A stretch of 64,000 nt of DNA from Amoebophrya sp. A120 (Eukaryota > Sar > Dinophyceae > Syndiniales > Amoebophryaceae): contig CAJINV010000002.1 in NCBI GenBank assembly GCA_905178155.1, forward strand, positions 10,148,146-10,212,145. Direction: 5' to 3'. Below the pieces are notes generated by a model. It ran no database searches and was not told the origin of the DNA. It was given only the letters and a program-made list of their open reading frames with translations. Of the stretch, positions 32,474-44,027 are shown piece by piece. Both the position numbers and the translations under genes were made by a program. Position 1 is the first letter of the stretch. Every line of letters begins with the position of its first letter.

Positions 32474-35400
32474 ATGCTGGGCCACGGCCGGAAAAAGGAG
32501 CAGCAATCCGAGGAGCAACTCCTCGAGGAGCGGAAGATGGTGCAGAAGGGCCGGGAGCTGTTCAACATTGTCCTGTCCCGGAATCTCCCCGTGGAAAAGA
32601 TGCTGGAGGTCACGAAGAAGGCGGTGATGCTGCACCCGGAGTTTGGGACTTTGTGGAACATCAGACGGGAAACCTTTTACTCCAATAACCGGAATAAGCG
32701 TCCCAGTTCGAAATAAGCATTGCGGTGATGCTATGAAACAGGTTAGGGGGTGGCAAACCAGGCGAGTCCGGCAGGCTTTTTTTTTGTTTTCAGTGTGTAT
32801 CTCTTGCTGCTCTAAGTAGGAATGCGAATGAGGAATGCGAGTGATGAACTCAAATGATGAATGCGAATGATGAATGAGAATAACAAGCCAACTGGTTTCG
32901 GCTTTCAAGAAGGGGGCGGGGCGCGACTACTCCTCACCCGATGCAAAAACATGCTTTATGTTTATCGTTTTGTATTTGTATGGATGCAGCTGCAGCAAGA
33001 ACGAACACGAAGTAAGTGTATAAAGATAAAGACGCGTTTAGTTTTTTCGTCGCATAGGAAAACTCGCACTCTACCAGGGCGTATAGGTGGGCCCTCGTAG
33101 TGTTCGGCAAAGACTACGTGGGACCCCCGGGGTTTTTGGGAGCAAGTGAACCGTGGCGCCGCCTGCCCCCGAGGGGGGTAGGCCTGCCTGCCCCCGGTCT
33201 CCCGGTAGGCTGACTTTGCAGCTTTGCCGGCGGGTGGGGGCACTAGAGTCGCCGCGACCCCGAGCCGAGTCGGCGCAGCACACGGTGCGCGGGCGGCGAT
33301 GGAGTTTGGCGCCGGACGAAGGGATGCGCGCCAGGCCCTGGCCACCGGTCGGGTGTGTTTCCCGGGTGTCCGGGTGGCAGAAGTTTTTCTGCTGTTGCCC
33401 GGTCGCGGCAAAAAATGACCGTGGACGCGCGTCCATCTGCATTTTATCGGTCGAGCCGAAAACCGCTCTGAAAGAAATTGATCACGGAAACTTTTCGGCG
33501 GCCAATAAAATGCAGATGGACGCGCCTCCACCGGCAGTTTTCCCCGTGGCACCTCGCCAGCTGCAACGGGGCGCGGGGTGGGGCCGCGGTCGCGGCGCGG
33601 GGCCCTTGGCGGGTTTTTTTTTGTTGAGGGCGTAGGATTTGGGGATTCGGGTTTTGGGTTTGGACTGAGGGAGGGGAGGTTTTTTTCGCCACCCCCCGGC
33701 AGCTCTGCAGGGTTTGGGGATTTGGGGCGGCCTGTTGCCAAATCTTGCATGCCCGCCCCCCGACCGTGTTTGAAAAAATAAAACGGCCGGAGCGCGCGGA
33801 TCTTCGCCCCGCGAGATCCCGCCCCCGCGCCTTGCGCCCCGCGGCGGGCCCCTGCTCGCCCGGCCGATGCATCCTGGCCGGCCGGTGGTGGCCCCCCTTC
33901 GTTTTTTCGTTTTCAGGGGAAGTGGCGTTTTTTCTGTTCTCGAAAGAACCGACGTTGCGGGCACCCTTCGGGCGCGATTGCGGTATACGGGAGCACACGG
34001 CGCGGGAAGGGTGCCAAGATAGAGCTTCCCCGGTCGCGTCGCCTTTTCACCGCGGAAATTAATGCGTAGGCCCCGTTTCCCCACTGGCCTGCGTTAATAT
34101 ATAAAACCAACAATGCTCCCGCTGCCTATCCTGTTGCCTGAACGAAAAGAAAAATGTTCAAAAATTCGTCGAGTTTTTAGAACGCATGAGCATAACCTTG
34201 GCCGCTTAAATCTGTTATTTCGAACTGGGACGCTTAATCCGGTATATCGAGTACAAGCTCGAGTTCGGGACTTTGTGGAACATCAGACGGGAAACCTTTT
34301 ACAAGCTCGAGAAGATGGCCAGCAGCGCGACAAGTAGCGATAAGAAAGGGCAAGAAGGAACAACTACTCCGAGCAGCGACAATTTAAGATCTCCTACTAA
34401 AGCAGAGATAGATTCTGGGTCAGAACCGCATCAACCCCAAAATGTTAAACCTCCTTCTGTGATCGTGGAGGCCCTAAATAACGAGCTTCTGCTCCTGGAC
34501 AAGGCGATGCAGCAGGGGCGGAAGTGCTACTGCCTGTGGACGCACCGCAGGTGGGTCGTGGACGAGATCTTAAAGCGGAAAACGGCTGAGAAGATGGAAC
34601 TGCCTGGTGAAGAACAAAATATTGACCTGATTTTGGCCGAGAAAAAGAAGATTCGACAATTCTTTCAGCTCGACGCGCGGAACTTCCACGCGTGGAATTA
34701 CCGGCAGTGGCTTCTGGAGAAGGAAGAAGTGTACTTGTACACTAGATCCTTGACAGGAGAAGATTCTGCACAGAAAAGCGCAAACCACGACGGCACCAAA
34801 AGCCACGACGAGCAGCAAAAGGAGGAAGACCTTGCACTTTCCGAGGAGCTGATTTTGGAGAATTTTAGCAACTACTCGGCCTGGTACCTGCGGGGGAAGG
34901 TGGTTGCGAGCGGTTTCGATTTTGACCTGGAGTCGGAACTCGAGTGGCTCCAGCAGGCGATTTTTACGGAGCCGAACGACCAGTCGATTTGGTTCTACCA
35001 CGAGTTTCTACTGCTGAAAAACAGAGAGATGCAGGTGCTGCACTGCGAAGTTTTTCCCAATAACAAAGCGGCGATGTTGTCCGACTGTGCTAAAAGTGGA
35101 GCGGCGCGGAGGACATTATTTTCTTGCTGTCTGCTGTGCTCAGATTCTCTGAGTAAGGAGGATTTCGAAGAAAGGTTTCTGCCACCGGAGCTGTTAGTTG
35201 GCAAGGATGGAGGAGGTTCTTTCGCTGAAATAAAGGTGATCGATGTAAGAGCTGCGCGTGTGGTCGAAGCAGCGATGGAGAATATGCAAGCTGCCGATCA
35301 TCCATTGACCAAGCCTGGACCTCCGGGTGAAGAGAAACAAGACGAGTCGCTTGACTACGTGTTTTGCGTAGATTTGGAATTCACGAGTGTAGTTGATTCC

Positions 35401-35940
35401 GGCACCGAGACGACACAACTAGCGGAACAACAAGTGAGAAACCTGTTCCAGACCACTTCCTCCTCTGCAGAAAGCAGCCGTGAAATAAAACCGCAGCAAT
35501 CGAAATTTTTCGCCCGAAACGTGTCTTCCCAGATTGTTCAGACCGAAATCGAACGGATAGACGAGCTGCTGGAGCTCGAACCGGATTGCTACTTGGCCGT
35601 TCTGGCGAAGGCAAGGCTGTTAGAGGCTCTGTGGGAGGAGAAGAACTGTAAAAGCAGTGCGCAACTGCAGGCGGAACCGGCGACTAGCGAAAAAGGGCGT
35701 CAAAGCGGACCTCCTAATATATCGACCGAAGACGTGGCAAGCCTGTATAGAAAACTCGCTTCTGAGTTGGATCCAATGCGCAGGGGCTACTATTTGGACC
35801 AGATCAAGCGGGTTGAAAGCAGCTTTGGAAGTAGAAGTGTTGACAAGAGCGAACATCAGACAATGAGAACAGCGACAGAAGAACGGTTTCAACGCATCGC
35901 TGCGTTGTTAAAAACGGAATCCTCAGGTGCACCTTCATAG
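32474..35940 (+). CDS. Rab geranylgeranyltransferase alpha subunit
   Basis: It forms, with the beta subunit, the enzyme that attaches geranylgeranyl groups to Rab GTPases. The first exon (32474-32680) starts MLGHGRKKEQQSEEQLLEER and runs to the first prenyltransferase-alpha repeat, HPEFGTLWNIRRETF. The second (34303-35940) continues KLEKM and has further repeats: CYCLWTHRRWVVDEIL, DARNFHAWNYRQWLLEKEE, NYSAWYLRGKVV and FTEPNDQSIWFYHEFLL. It ends with ELDPMRRGYYLDQIKRV, which matches the family's VDPMRA-YLDDL end. The protein is about 614 residues. The two exons are separated by a 1.6-kb insert flanked by a 42-bp direct repeat of the HPEF-GTLWNIRRETFY coding sequence; keeping one copy gives a continuous frame. 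Without splicing the frame ends at 32716. Confidence 0.88.
32639..32680 (+). repeat. 42-bp direct repeat, left copy (coding)
   Basis: Codons for EFGTLWNIRRETFY, identical to 34261-34302 except one silent T/C difference in the second codon. The two copies bracket the 1.6-kb insert in the Rab GGTase alpha gene. Confidence 0.95.
32681..34260 (+). mobile_element. 1.6-kb insert with about 33-bp terminal inverted repeats in Rab GGTase intron
   Basis: Near the left end, 32686-32717 contains CCGGAATAAGCGTCCCAGTT. The right end (about 34212-34245) carries its near-complement with GGGACGCTTAATCCGG. The repeats are almost perfect over about 30 bases. The insert is bounded by a 42-bp direct repeat. The core (about 33060-34050) is GC-rich, with no convincing protein and an internal inverted repeat. 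No transposase seen, so a non-autonomous element or rearranged intron. It breaks the TAT...ATA plus 5-bp rule of the small introners. Confidence 0.7.
33421..33531. repeat. Internal inverted repeat in the 1.6-kb insert
   Basis: Arms 33421-33447 and 33505-33531 are complementary at 26 of 27 positions (core CGTCCATCTGCATTTTAT). A further short complementarity inward (AGCCGAAAA / TTTTCGGC) leaves a small loop. It may fold into a strong hairpin in RNA, or be a nested palindromic insertion. Confidence 0.85.
34261..34302 (+). repeat. 42-bp direct repeat, right copy (coding)
   Basis: Second copy of the repeat at 32639-32680. It is followed by ACAAGCTCGAG, and an additional TACAAGCTCGAG also precedes it, so a short direct repeat of that string surrounds this copy. 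Confidence 0.95.
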
Positions 35941-35960
35941 CGACATCGAACAGCAATCCT

Positions 35961-36481
35961 ATGGCTTCGCAAGTAGACCAAGCCACAACGCAGTAAGTAC
36001 CACATTGATGTAAAAATCGTATGTACGCTCCGTGGCCGACGTTCCAGGCTCCGCTAACACGCAGAAATATGGTCGACAACTTGTTCTGGTCCTTGCACGA
36101 GGATTTAAAGATGATGCCCGCCAGGTTCATAATTTTCATCGTCTTTACACTAGTCTGTCCCGATCCATAAGTATTCACCGTCAAGAATCAACCGTCTCAG
36201 AGATCCCACACTCCACAGTCGCCTCAGGCGTTCGTCCACCAGCGTGTGTGTGGATGTGATCTTGTTTTTTGTCCTGGAGCTGCGCACCAGTTCTCCTACT
36301 TACGTCGCATATTCTTTCCAGACCTAGCAGCGCGTGTCGCGATCTCTCGGCGTGGCGCCAGCGGCTCTACTTGCGTTTGGTTCTTTTTCGATCACGACCG
36401 AACTTTCTGCACTTTTTTGATGAAAGTTTCTACTTCGCCACAGATCTATTCATCGGTTCCTTTGCGTGCGGACGTGCATGA
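35961..36481 (+). CDS. Small unknown protein (3 exons)
   Basis: Exons 35961-35992, 36065-36124 and 36322-36481 with two GT-AG introns; the first donor is a textbook CA|GTAAGT. All phases agree and give 83 residues: MASQVDQATTQ, then NMVDNLFWSLHEDLKMMPAR, then SSACRDLSAWRQRL and on to a stop at 36479-36481. It begins 20 bases after the Rab GGTase stop codon. The third exon's frame is less certain. I recognise no family. The consistent phasing is the only support. Confidence 0.4.
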
Positions 36482-36727
36482 TCGATCCAAAAAAGTGGAG
36501 TCTGAGTTGATGTCAACCTCGATAGATTTTGCCTTGTATTCTCCAAATCCAAACAGGTTTTGCGTTTTGGTTTCCTAATAATGCAGCAGCGTCTTGTGGC
36601 GTATAGCTACAGTATCACTTTGTGCTAGTCACAGCCTGCTCCAGGAAGCCGAAGCAACGAAAAAATATGGTGCGTTCGATGTACAAAACTCACAAAATGT
36701 CCAACGACTAAGGCTTTGCATTTCATC

Positions 36728-39256
36728 ATGGGTCTTCAACGGGAGTTTTGTCTGCCCAAAGGTCCCCCGCCCAAAGGACCGCCGTCGTCGTCGCCCCCCT
36801 CTGCGCCACCGTATTTGCAGCCGCCCCCTGCGATAGAGACTGTGAAAAATGCAGCGGGTCCGGCCGCTGGCCATCCGTCGTCGCCGGCTCAGGTCCAGGA
36901 GATAACTGAATCCGTTGGTAGCAAGACCGCTGATGCTAGTAACATGAATCGCCCGGTAAAAAAAATTGAAGCTACTTCCGCCACCACCATGGCCAGCTCT
37001 TTAGTGGATGTGGAGGTAGGGGGAGAGGCAAAAGAATCTGACCTGGCTCCCATCAGCCTCTCTGCCGAGCAGTGGACGAAAAACCGGCGCGGTAGCAAAA
37101 GCAAAAAAACGGCTCGCAAAAGCAGCAAGAAGAAGAGTGCAGACCTTGTCGAGAAGAGTACAACTCGTGCGGTTGGTCAGGATGAAGATAATGAGATCAC
37201 ATATGTTGACATCAAAAGCAGAAATAGTCAAGGAGGACGCGGCACGTCGGCGGATGCAGATACAACTGTCTTACCAAACAAAGCAGCGAAGGAAGACGAA
37301 GAGGAGTTAGAACGAAGCGGAAGTTTTGCAACTACTACCCATTATACCCTACAGTCGTTGTCCCTCGGGTTCGATTTAGACACACTGGATATCGATTTGA
37401 ATGCGCCGCACACTCTTGCTGACAAGTTTTGCAGAAACGGGAGCAAAGCTAAAAGAGTAAGAAATGCGCTCAGTGGTGAAGATGATCGCAATTTAATCGC
37501 CGCGGAGGAAAATCCTACAGAAGAAGGCGAGAGAGGGCTGCGGACCGACGTTGCAGACGGGAAATGTGGGCAGTCGGAGCGAGACTGTGGTGGCAATGTG
37601 AAGAAGGAATCTGTTCCTGAGCAAGTTCAAGCTACTCCAAGACTCGAGGTAAAAATTTGTGCTTCTAATTTACTCATTTCCATTACGAAGTATCAGAGAA
37701 TTCGGTCAACAACTACGGCGCACCTATCTGAAGAGATGAGGAGTTTTTGGGGCAAAGAGAGAGAGATGATCCATGATTTCTAAAACACTTCAGCCCGTAC
37801 TGTCAGAACATTGTGATGTCTCTTTGATAAAAAATCCCGCCAGCTTCCGCTGCCATACACCACACGTTCGTTTCCGGAATCCAACGAGCTGCAAAACGTG
37901 GCTTGCTACGAAAACTATCATCCCGACGCCGTCCTGCCGTGGTCGTACACTAGTATGGCCGCAACGTCTTCCACCGCGAATAATCACATAGTGAACACAA
38001 GCAGTCGCGAACGCGATGTGGTTTTCTCGTCGACGAGTACTTCGGCTGTTCTCTCCGATCATACCACGACCACTGGCAACAACAAGACTGGCAACAACCT
38101 GCAGATCAGTGGCCCCAGTAGCTCTATCTCCACGTCCGCGCGGCACTCCCAAAAGTCGCAATCGAGCACCGCATCCATGCTCATGTTTGAGGAACAGGAA
38201 GCAGCACACGAAAATCTTCGCAACCATTCGCAACCAACTGGTTGTACTTCGCAAAACACAAGGAACTGCTCTGGAGGCAGTACACAACAACAGCATCAGC
38301 GCAGCGACGGTGGACCACTACAACACGCATACGATTTATTGCCAAATTACAACAAGTACAATTCTAACCCCGGAGGTAGTTGTACGACGGGTGGCCCCGC
38401 AACATCCTTCTCCCGCACGGGCTCGAGTAGTGGCGCAGATTTCGAGGACACAGTGCGGACGCTCTGGAAGTGGCAACAGCAGGTCAGCAAATTTTCTCTG
38501 GAGACGCTGTTTTACGTGTTTTACCAATTGGTCGACGACATTATGCAGGCGTACGCGGCGGAGGAACTGTATAATCGCGGTTGGAAATACCACGTCGAAC
38601 GAGAGCGGTGGTTTTTCAAGCGAAAAACCGTGAAAAACAGCGTCGTCAGAAACGACTTTCGGGATGAGGATTCTGCCATGGTGCACGATGACCAAAATCA
38701 ACAATATCCGTACAACCAAATGCAGGAGCACCAGCGCACTTTTGCTGCTTCTGCTTGTTCATCATCTTTCTCTAGTGCTACAAGCTGGGAAATACATCAT
38801 TGTGCTCAACAGCATCAGACAAACCAACAGCAGCAAATGCGCAGGGGCTTTGGTTCAGCATCGCAGCCGCTAAACGTGAGCTACAGCAGTAGCTCGTTTG
38901 GAAGCGCCGTGGCAAAGGAGCAGCAGGAGTGGGAGTGGATTACGTGGGATTACTTAAACTGGTGCGAGCAGAAGGTCCTAGTGTACGAGAAGTACGTGGA
39001 GAGATTTGTCAATTACAGCGGTGAAGAAGACGAAAACGAAAATTCTGCCACAACTACAGCACTACACCCGCCCGGAGTAGACAGAAAACTGGCAAATCAA
39101 GAGCAAAATCCTACTTCTAGTAGCCGTAGTACAACCACCAGTAGGAAAGATAAGCCCCACCAAGCCACGCACTTCTACGTTATCCCCAACACGATGCAGG
39201 AGTTCGTGAGAGAATTTTTGCCGGCAGAAGCCACGCGCGTCGGCGCGGTCGTATAA
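36728..39256 (+). CDS. CCR4-NOT complex subunit 2 (NOT2/CNOT2-like)
   Basis: Exons 36728-37648 and 37844-39256, GT-AG intron, phase 0. The C-terminal part has the NOT box: KFSLETLFYVFYQLVDDIMQ, then AAEELYNRGWKYHVERERWF. After an insertion comes WITWDYLNWCEQKVLVYEKY. Upstream, LGFDLDTLDIDLNAP matches the CNOT2 peptide (LGxDLTTLGLNLNSP) that binds the NOT1 scaffold. This points to NOT2 rather than NOT3/5. Family members join NOT3 in the mRNA deadenylation and repression module. Long Ser/Thr/Asn/Gln-rich insertions and a Lys-rich basic N-terminal segment make it much longer than the animal or yeast protein. ATG 36728 is the first in-frame methionine. A nearby acceptor could add an upstream exon. 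Confidence 0.82.
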
Positions 39257-40246
39257 GGGAATTTTGTGGAAAGGCGCGGTGCTACTTTGTGGCCTCGATA
39301 GCGGCATCCTACTGCCTCGTTGGACGTGGTCCGTCTATGTCAAAATTTAGTGATTACAACTGTCAGAAACTATATCTCCTTTGAATTTTTATCAGATAAA
39401 AATTCAAAGGAGATATAGTTTCTTGTTCTCTTTGGCCGAAACCGAATCGATAACGAAACAAACGGCGCAAACCTAACAAAGTAAAGAGTTGATATCTAGT
39501 GATTCGGAAATACTCAATCCAGTGTAATGCTGCCCCGCGAACTTTTTTTCATACTAGAGAAACTTCCACGCTCGTAGATGAACAGACAACTGCACACACC
39601 TATTCTGCGCAACAATTGACTTTCTTAGAAACCGCACAATCTTCCAGTATTCTGCAATCGCGTTTTGAAAAGAATAAAGAATCAATTTACTCGCCCAAGT
39701 ATTTGAATTTTCTTACTGCTAAGCGAATGATCGGCGAAGTCTATCATGCCTGTCCGATTTGCATTTTTGTTCCAAGATTCTTCTCTGGTTGCGGATGCGA
39801 TCATCGTACTTGTTTTGTTCACCTACGGCACTTCGTTCATCGTGGTCATCGTTCTTCGTTGTTGTCCTCGTACTTCGTTGCTGTGCTCGTACATTTTCTC
39901 GCGCTCTTTTCCTCGTCCTCCCTGTCTGTTATGCAGTGGTCTGCTTTGTATTCAACACGTAATCGCTCTCTTCTCGTGCTTCTCCTGTCCACGTCGTACT
40001 TGCAGCTGGTGCTGGGTGAGTGATTTTGGTCCATACTTCATTCCACTACACAAGAGCGCAGGCATCCCTTCACTGCACACTGCTTTCCTGTTTCGGTATA
40101 AGTATATTTGAAAGTAGAAGTATAATTCTACCCACTGGTGCTGTATCGTGATGAGGTCGAGGTCACGCGAAAGTATCCATGAATCATAAATACTCAGATG
40201 ATACATCGGTGCAGCTAAAAAAAGTTGAAGTTTGCGACAAATAAAG
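39257..40246. other. Intergenic region with a 57-bp palindrome and a possible small membrane-protein frame
   Basis: It contains the palindrome at 39366-39422. At 39746 an ATG opens MPVRFAFLFQDSSLVADAII followed by a hydrophobic stretch. Splicing from about 39843 to the CAG at 39932-39934 would give a short hydrophobic protein, but no family supports it, so I do not list it as a gene. Confidence 0.35.
39366..39422. repeat. Perfect 28-bp-arm palindrome
   Basis: Arms 39366-39393 and 39395-39422 are exact complements around one central base (GAAACTATATCTCCTTTG and on to ATC A GAT). It lies 110 bases after the NOT2 stop codon. It may act in 3' end formation or be a minimal folded insertion. Confidence 0.95.
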
Positions 40247-43200
40247 ATGGGCCAGGAGCAAATCCCGACGTCAGAGTTTACCAAAAACATCAGCACGCCG
40301 ATGGAAAACGAAAAGCAAGGGTCCTCGGAGAGTCTCCTTCCCTTGCAGGAGGATCCTCAAACGGCCATGCACGGTGCGGATTCTAAAAATCACGATATCA
40401 ATATCTCACATAATTCCACCGCGATTCTGATTCCCCCCTCCTTTCGTGTGTCCGTCGCGAATATGGTTACCGGGGACCTACTGCCCAATGTAGAGGAAAA
40501 GGTCTGGGAAAGCTCTGCCACTACTGTTAAGGACCTGCGGCACTTTATCGCCGAGGAGCTGAACCGCCGGAATGCGCTGCTCGACTTGGAAGAGGAAAAA
40601 GCGCAGCAGCAGCTCCGGGTCACGCAAGGAAAAGAGTTTTCACCGACGTGTTCCCCGAGTGCTAGCACTTCTTCACCGAGTGGCCGCTGGCAGCGATCCT
40701 CGACTCCGCTTGAGGATACCAGTACCTTTCAGACCGTGGCTCCTACTTCCACTGAAACCAACACGAGCTGCTCCAGCGTGTCAAGTCCACCAATAACTAC
40801 CACTCCGTCCTCTCGTCCGGCTTCGGGAGGATTTTTTTCCTCGTCTGTACGGGCGACGACGGGGCAAATGCAGGATTGTCCGGCCGGCACCGATGTTGAG
40901 CAGTCTTGTGCGTACAAGAAGCGACAAATCCACTGGGAGCACATAATTTTGCTCATGGCTCCACCCGGTTCTGCGGAAGGAAGTGAGGACCAGGATGACA
41001 CGGAACAGGTGGAAGATGGGGATGTTGACGAAGATTTCTCTGAAAATGAGGATATCTCCTCGGTCTTCTCCTCGGAAAAAGAAGACCAACAGATCACGAG
41101 TAGTTCTCTGCCCAGACGTGCCGTCGACGACGCTGGCGACCTCGGATCATTCATAACGCCTTGTGACGGCGCTCTCGAAAGCGGCGGGCCAAAAGCGGCT
41201 CATGCAGGGACCACAAGTGACAGTCCTGCCTCTGCAAGCGACGAGGTAGGCTCGGCATTGCGGCAACTCGGAGAACAGGAGGCGATGGATGCTGAGAAAA
41301 GCAATTGCAAGCTGCTTGACTGGATTTTATCGTGGACAACAACGACTTCATCTTCAAAGAGCAAGGGTGCAGCGGTACAACTGCCATCGATAGATTGTTC
41401 TGACGTGCGAATGAAGGTGGCACGTCACAAGAGCTCCAGCGTCGTCGACTCTATGGAAGTGGATTCCACCGCGGTCGGTGAGCTTTCTCTGAGTGGTTCA
41501 GTTTGTCAACTACATCAGGCTAAGAACAACCCAGGAGCGGACATATCGGCGGCAACCGAGAAGAACGTACTGCACTCTGGAGCCGTCGCCGTGTCGTGTT
41601 TGCTACTTGAGCCCGACACAAATTTTGCAGCGCCAGAAAGAAAAAACGAGGTTCGGGCATTGAAAAAGTTCTCGGAGCCGTGGTCCTGCTCGACGAAGTG
41701 TGGTTCTTCAAGCGAGGGTGCTGCAACATGCACCACCAGTGCTGGCACTAGCTCCGGCAGCAGCCCGAAGACTGCTATCGTGGAAGCGTCGTCGTTGACT
41801 AAAGTTTCTCCATCCTCCTCGCTCACGCTTTCGAGCGAGGAAGAATTAGATCCCGTCGACGGCGCGCGGACAGAAAGAACGACCACCGGCGACGCCTTGC
41901 GCAAGAGAAAACAAGACGAGTCTGGAAGTACCAAGGACGCGCTTGTCGGCACCTCCGAGAAGAAGAACAAGACAGAGGAGTTGGCCGGTGGTCGGGCTGC
42001 AGAGAAAGCCTCCCGTTCTTGCAACATCCTCCTCGCGCCGTCAGTTGCGCAGACGGACGCAGAGCGGAGAGAAATAGAAATCGAAATCGAAAACAACAAG
42101 CAGACTTCAAGACTGGCTGCTGGATCATTGAAAGACACAAGTGCAATAGTTGCATCAGCGTCGTCTACTGTTCCTCCTCCTGCTGTACTGTCACCCGCAC
42201 GACAATTAGGACCACCTCCCGTTTTCCATCTGTCTTACTGCGTCCGTCAGTGGAAGGAGTTTGAATCCTATCGCAAGAAAAAGGTGTTACAGTTACACAT
42301 TGTGTTGCAAGACCGGCAACACAGACAACCAGTCGCATGCAGGAAATGCTTGGGAGGCTCGTTTCCTTCCTGTTTTCCCTTATGATCTTCGCATTACAAG
42401 TTTTCTCTGCCACACAGAGAAAATCTGTGGTGCAGAAACTCCAACAAGTGTGTAACTGTATCACTTTTTTCTCGTGATAAGTCCCGGGCGGAGCTGAATG
42501 CCGCCCTCGAACCCTTCCGTGGTCCCTGGGACCCCATGGAGCCCTATTGGGACCGCGAGGACCCCGTGGACTTGATGCAGCAGCGGGTGGACGAATACTC
42601 GGAGGAGGAGAAGCGGAAGATTGAGGAGGAAAAAGCGAAATTTCAACAGATCTACGGGCCGCTCCGCGTGTGGGACGTGTCCAAGATCCAGAACTTCGCC
42701 TCCCTGTTCTCCCGCCGGCCCTTGTTCAACTGCGACATCAGCGGGTGGGACACCAGCAGCGCCGTGGACATGCACTGCATGTTCTCCCGGGCGTTCAGCT
42801 TCAACCGGCCGCTGAACGATTATCAAAAGGAAAAATCCCCCCTCCCCATACTGAAAAGGTATGTTTCTAAAGAATTTGTGATGCTGATTTGTGACCACAA
42901 ATCCTGTCTCTCTTGCAAGAGGGCAAACTCAGAGACTCCGCCACGGTATGCAGGCGATTTGTAATGCTGCAAGGCCGATAGGGCAGACGTCTGCCATGCT
43001 AGGCCCCTCCACTAAGAGGCCCCCCCTTAGGCTTGTTACGATCTGCGTGCAGTCCTTTACTGCAAGACAAACGTGATTTGTGTACTCAAATACAGCAACA
43101 CAGATTAAGATTTCCGTTTTGATATGGGGAGGGGGGATTTTTCTTCTTGATAACGACTGGGACGTGTCCAAGGTGGTGGACATGGCGGGCATGTTCCACG

Positions 43201-44027
43201 AGGCGCTGCGGTTCAACCTATGGATTGCAAAAATGTCTGGGTCTGGAAGAGTCGGGACTTGTCATGCACATTTTGCATGACCCGTGAGGTCTGTGATGCT
43301 GGTGCTAGCATCACAGATTTTTTGAGAGCTTCTTGATGCTAATTACGCATGAGAAATTCCCTCTTCGCGTGCCAAGAACTGACTCCTCTTGCTGCTCATG
43401 CAACACAGATATTTTGAGAATCCGCAGACAGCATTACAAGCTGCATTCTTCCATACCCAGACATTTTTACATTTGATACAACCAGGACCTGTCCAATTGG
43501 GACGTTTCCTCGGTGGAAACGATGAAGGCCATGTTCATGGCCGCGGAGAAGTTCGACCAGAAAGTCAGCTCCTACAGCTGGGACGTGAGCTATCAAAAGT
43601 AAAAATGTCTGGGTCTGGGAACTGGTGATGCTGGGTAGCGTCTCAGGATGAGGCTACAAATGCTGGCTCAGCATGACAAGTTTCTGAGCTCCTAGGCGTT
43701 GCCTATTGTGCATGACACACTGCGCTTCTGCATCACAGAAAAGCGGAGCTTTTGGGTAACGTGCATGACAGATTTAAGAGTCATGCCAGACAAACATGAA
43801 TTCTTCCAGACCCAGACATTTTTACATTTGATATGAGCCGGGTGCAAACGATGCAGTACATGTTCAACGACGCGTACGCCTTCCACGACGGGGACCTGCT
43901 GGAGCAGTGGGAGCCCCACTTTCTGCGCCTCTTCGGAAACTGCACCCAGAAGGCGATCGGGGACGTCTTCCACGGCTCCAAGATCTACTGGACCCGCATT
44001 CAGTTTCTCACCGTCGGCCACGCCTGA
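40247..44027 (+). CDS. DUF285/BspA-like repeat protein with ubiquitin-like N-terminus
   Basis: Exons 40247-42268, 42485-42820, 43158-43218, 43484-43590 and 43839-44027; total 2,715 nt, 904 residues. All four introns are introners (H, B2, A4, A5). The C-terminal half is built of DUF285 (BspA-type) repeats: VWDVSKIQNFASLFS, FNCDISGWDTSSAVDMHCMF, DWDVSKVVDMAGMFHEALRF, LSNWDVSSVETMKAMFMAAE, WDVSRVQTMQYMFNDAYAF. The repeats read through the introner junctions without a break, strong evidence for the splice rule. The N-terminal FRVSVANMVTGDLLPNVEEK...TVKDLRHFIAEE is like the ubiquitin-fold segment often combined with such repeats in dinoflagellates (inference). Between is a long Ser/Thr/Glu-rich region with poly-acidic runs. 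Likely a protein-binding scaffold. Confidence 0.75.
42269..42479 (+). mobile_element. Introner element H (211 bp)
   Basis: Left TATCGCAAGAAAAAGGTGTT; right complement, ending CACTTTTTTCTCGTGATA. Flanks AATCC (42264-42268) and AGTCC (42480-42484), four of five identical. Excision joins KEFES to RAELNAALEPF in frame. The only member of its family here. Confidence 0.85.
42821..43152 (+). mobile_element. Introner element B2 (332 bp)
   Basis: Starts TATCAAAAGGAAAAATCCCC and ends in the complementary G-rich tract and TTTTTCTTCTTGATA. Flanks ACGAT (42816-42820) and ACGAC (43153-43157); one mismatch. Excision restores NRPLND WDVSKV, exactly the DUF285 repeat pattern. Confidence 0.9.
43219..43478 (+). 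mobile_element. Introner element A4 (260 bp)
   Basis: Starts TATGGATTGCAAAAATGTCT; ends ACATTTTTACATTTGATA. TSD CAACC (43214-43218, 43479-43483). Same orientation as A2. It sits only 66 bases beyond element B2, leaving a 61-nt exon. Confidence 0.92.
43591..43833 (+). mobile_element. Introner element A5 (243 bp)
   Basis: Starts TATCAAAAGTAAAAATGTCT; ends ACATTTTTACATTTGATA. TSD TGAGC (43586-43590, 43834-43838). Excision joins SYSWDVS to RVQTMQYMF within a DUF285 repeat. Confidence 0.92.

Noticed and set aside
32962-34084. Long open frames on both strands in the GC-rich part of the Rab GGTase insert
   Set aside because: Compositional; no transposase or other motif visible.
39746-40111. Possible small membrane protein starting MPVRFAFLFQDSS
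   Set aside because: A hydrophobic start and a possible acceptor exist, but no family or phase evidence is convincing.
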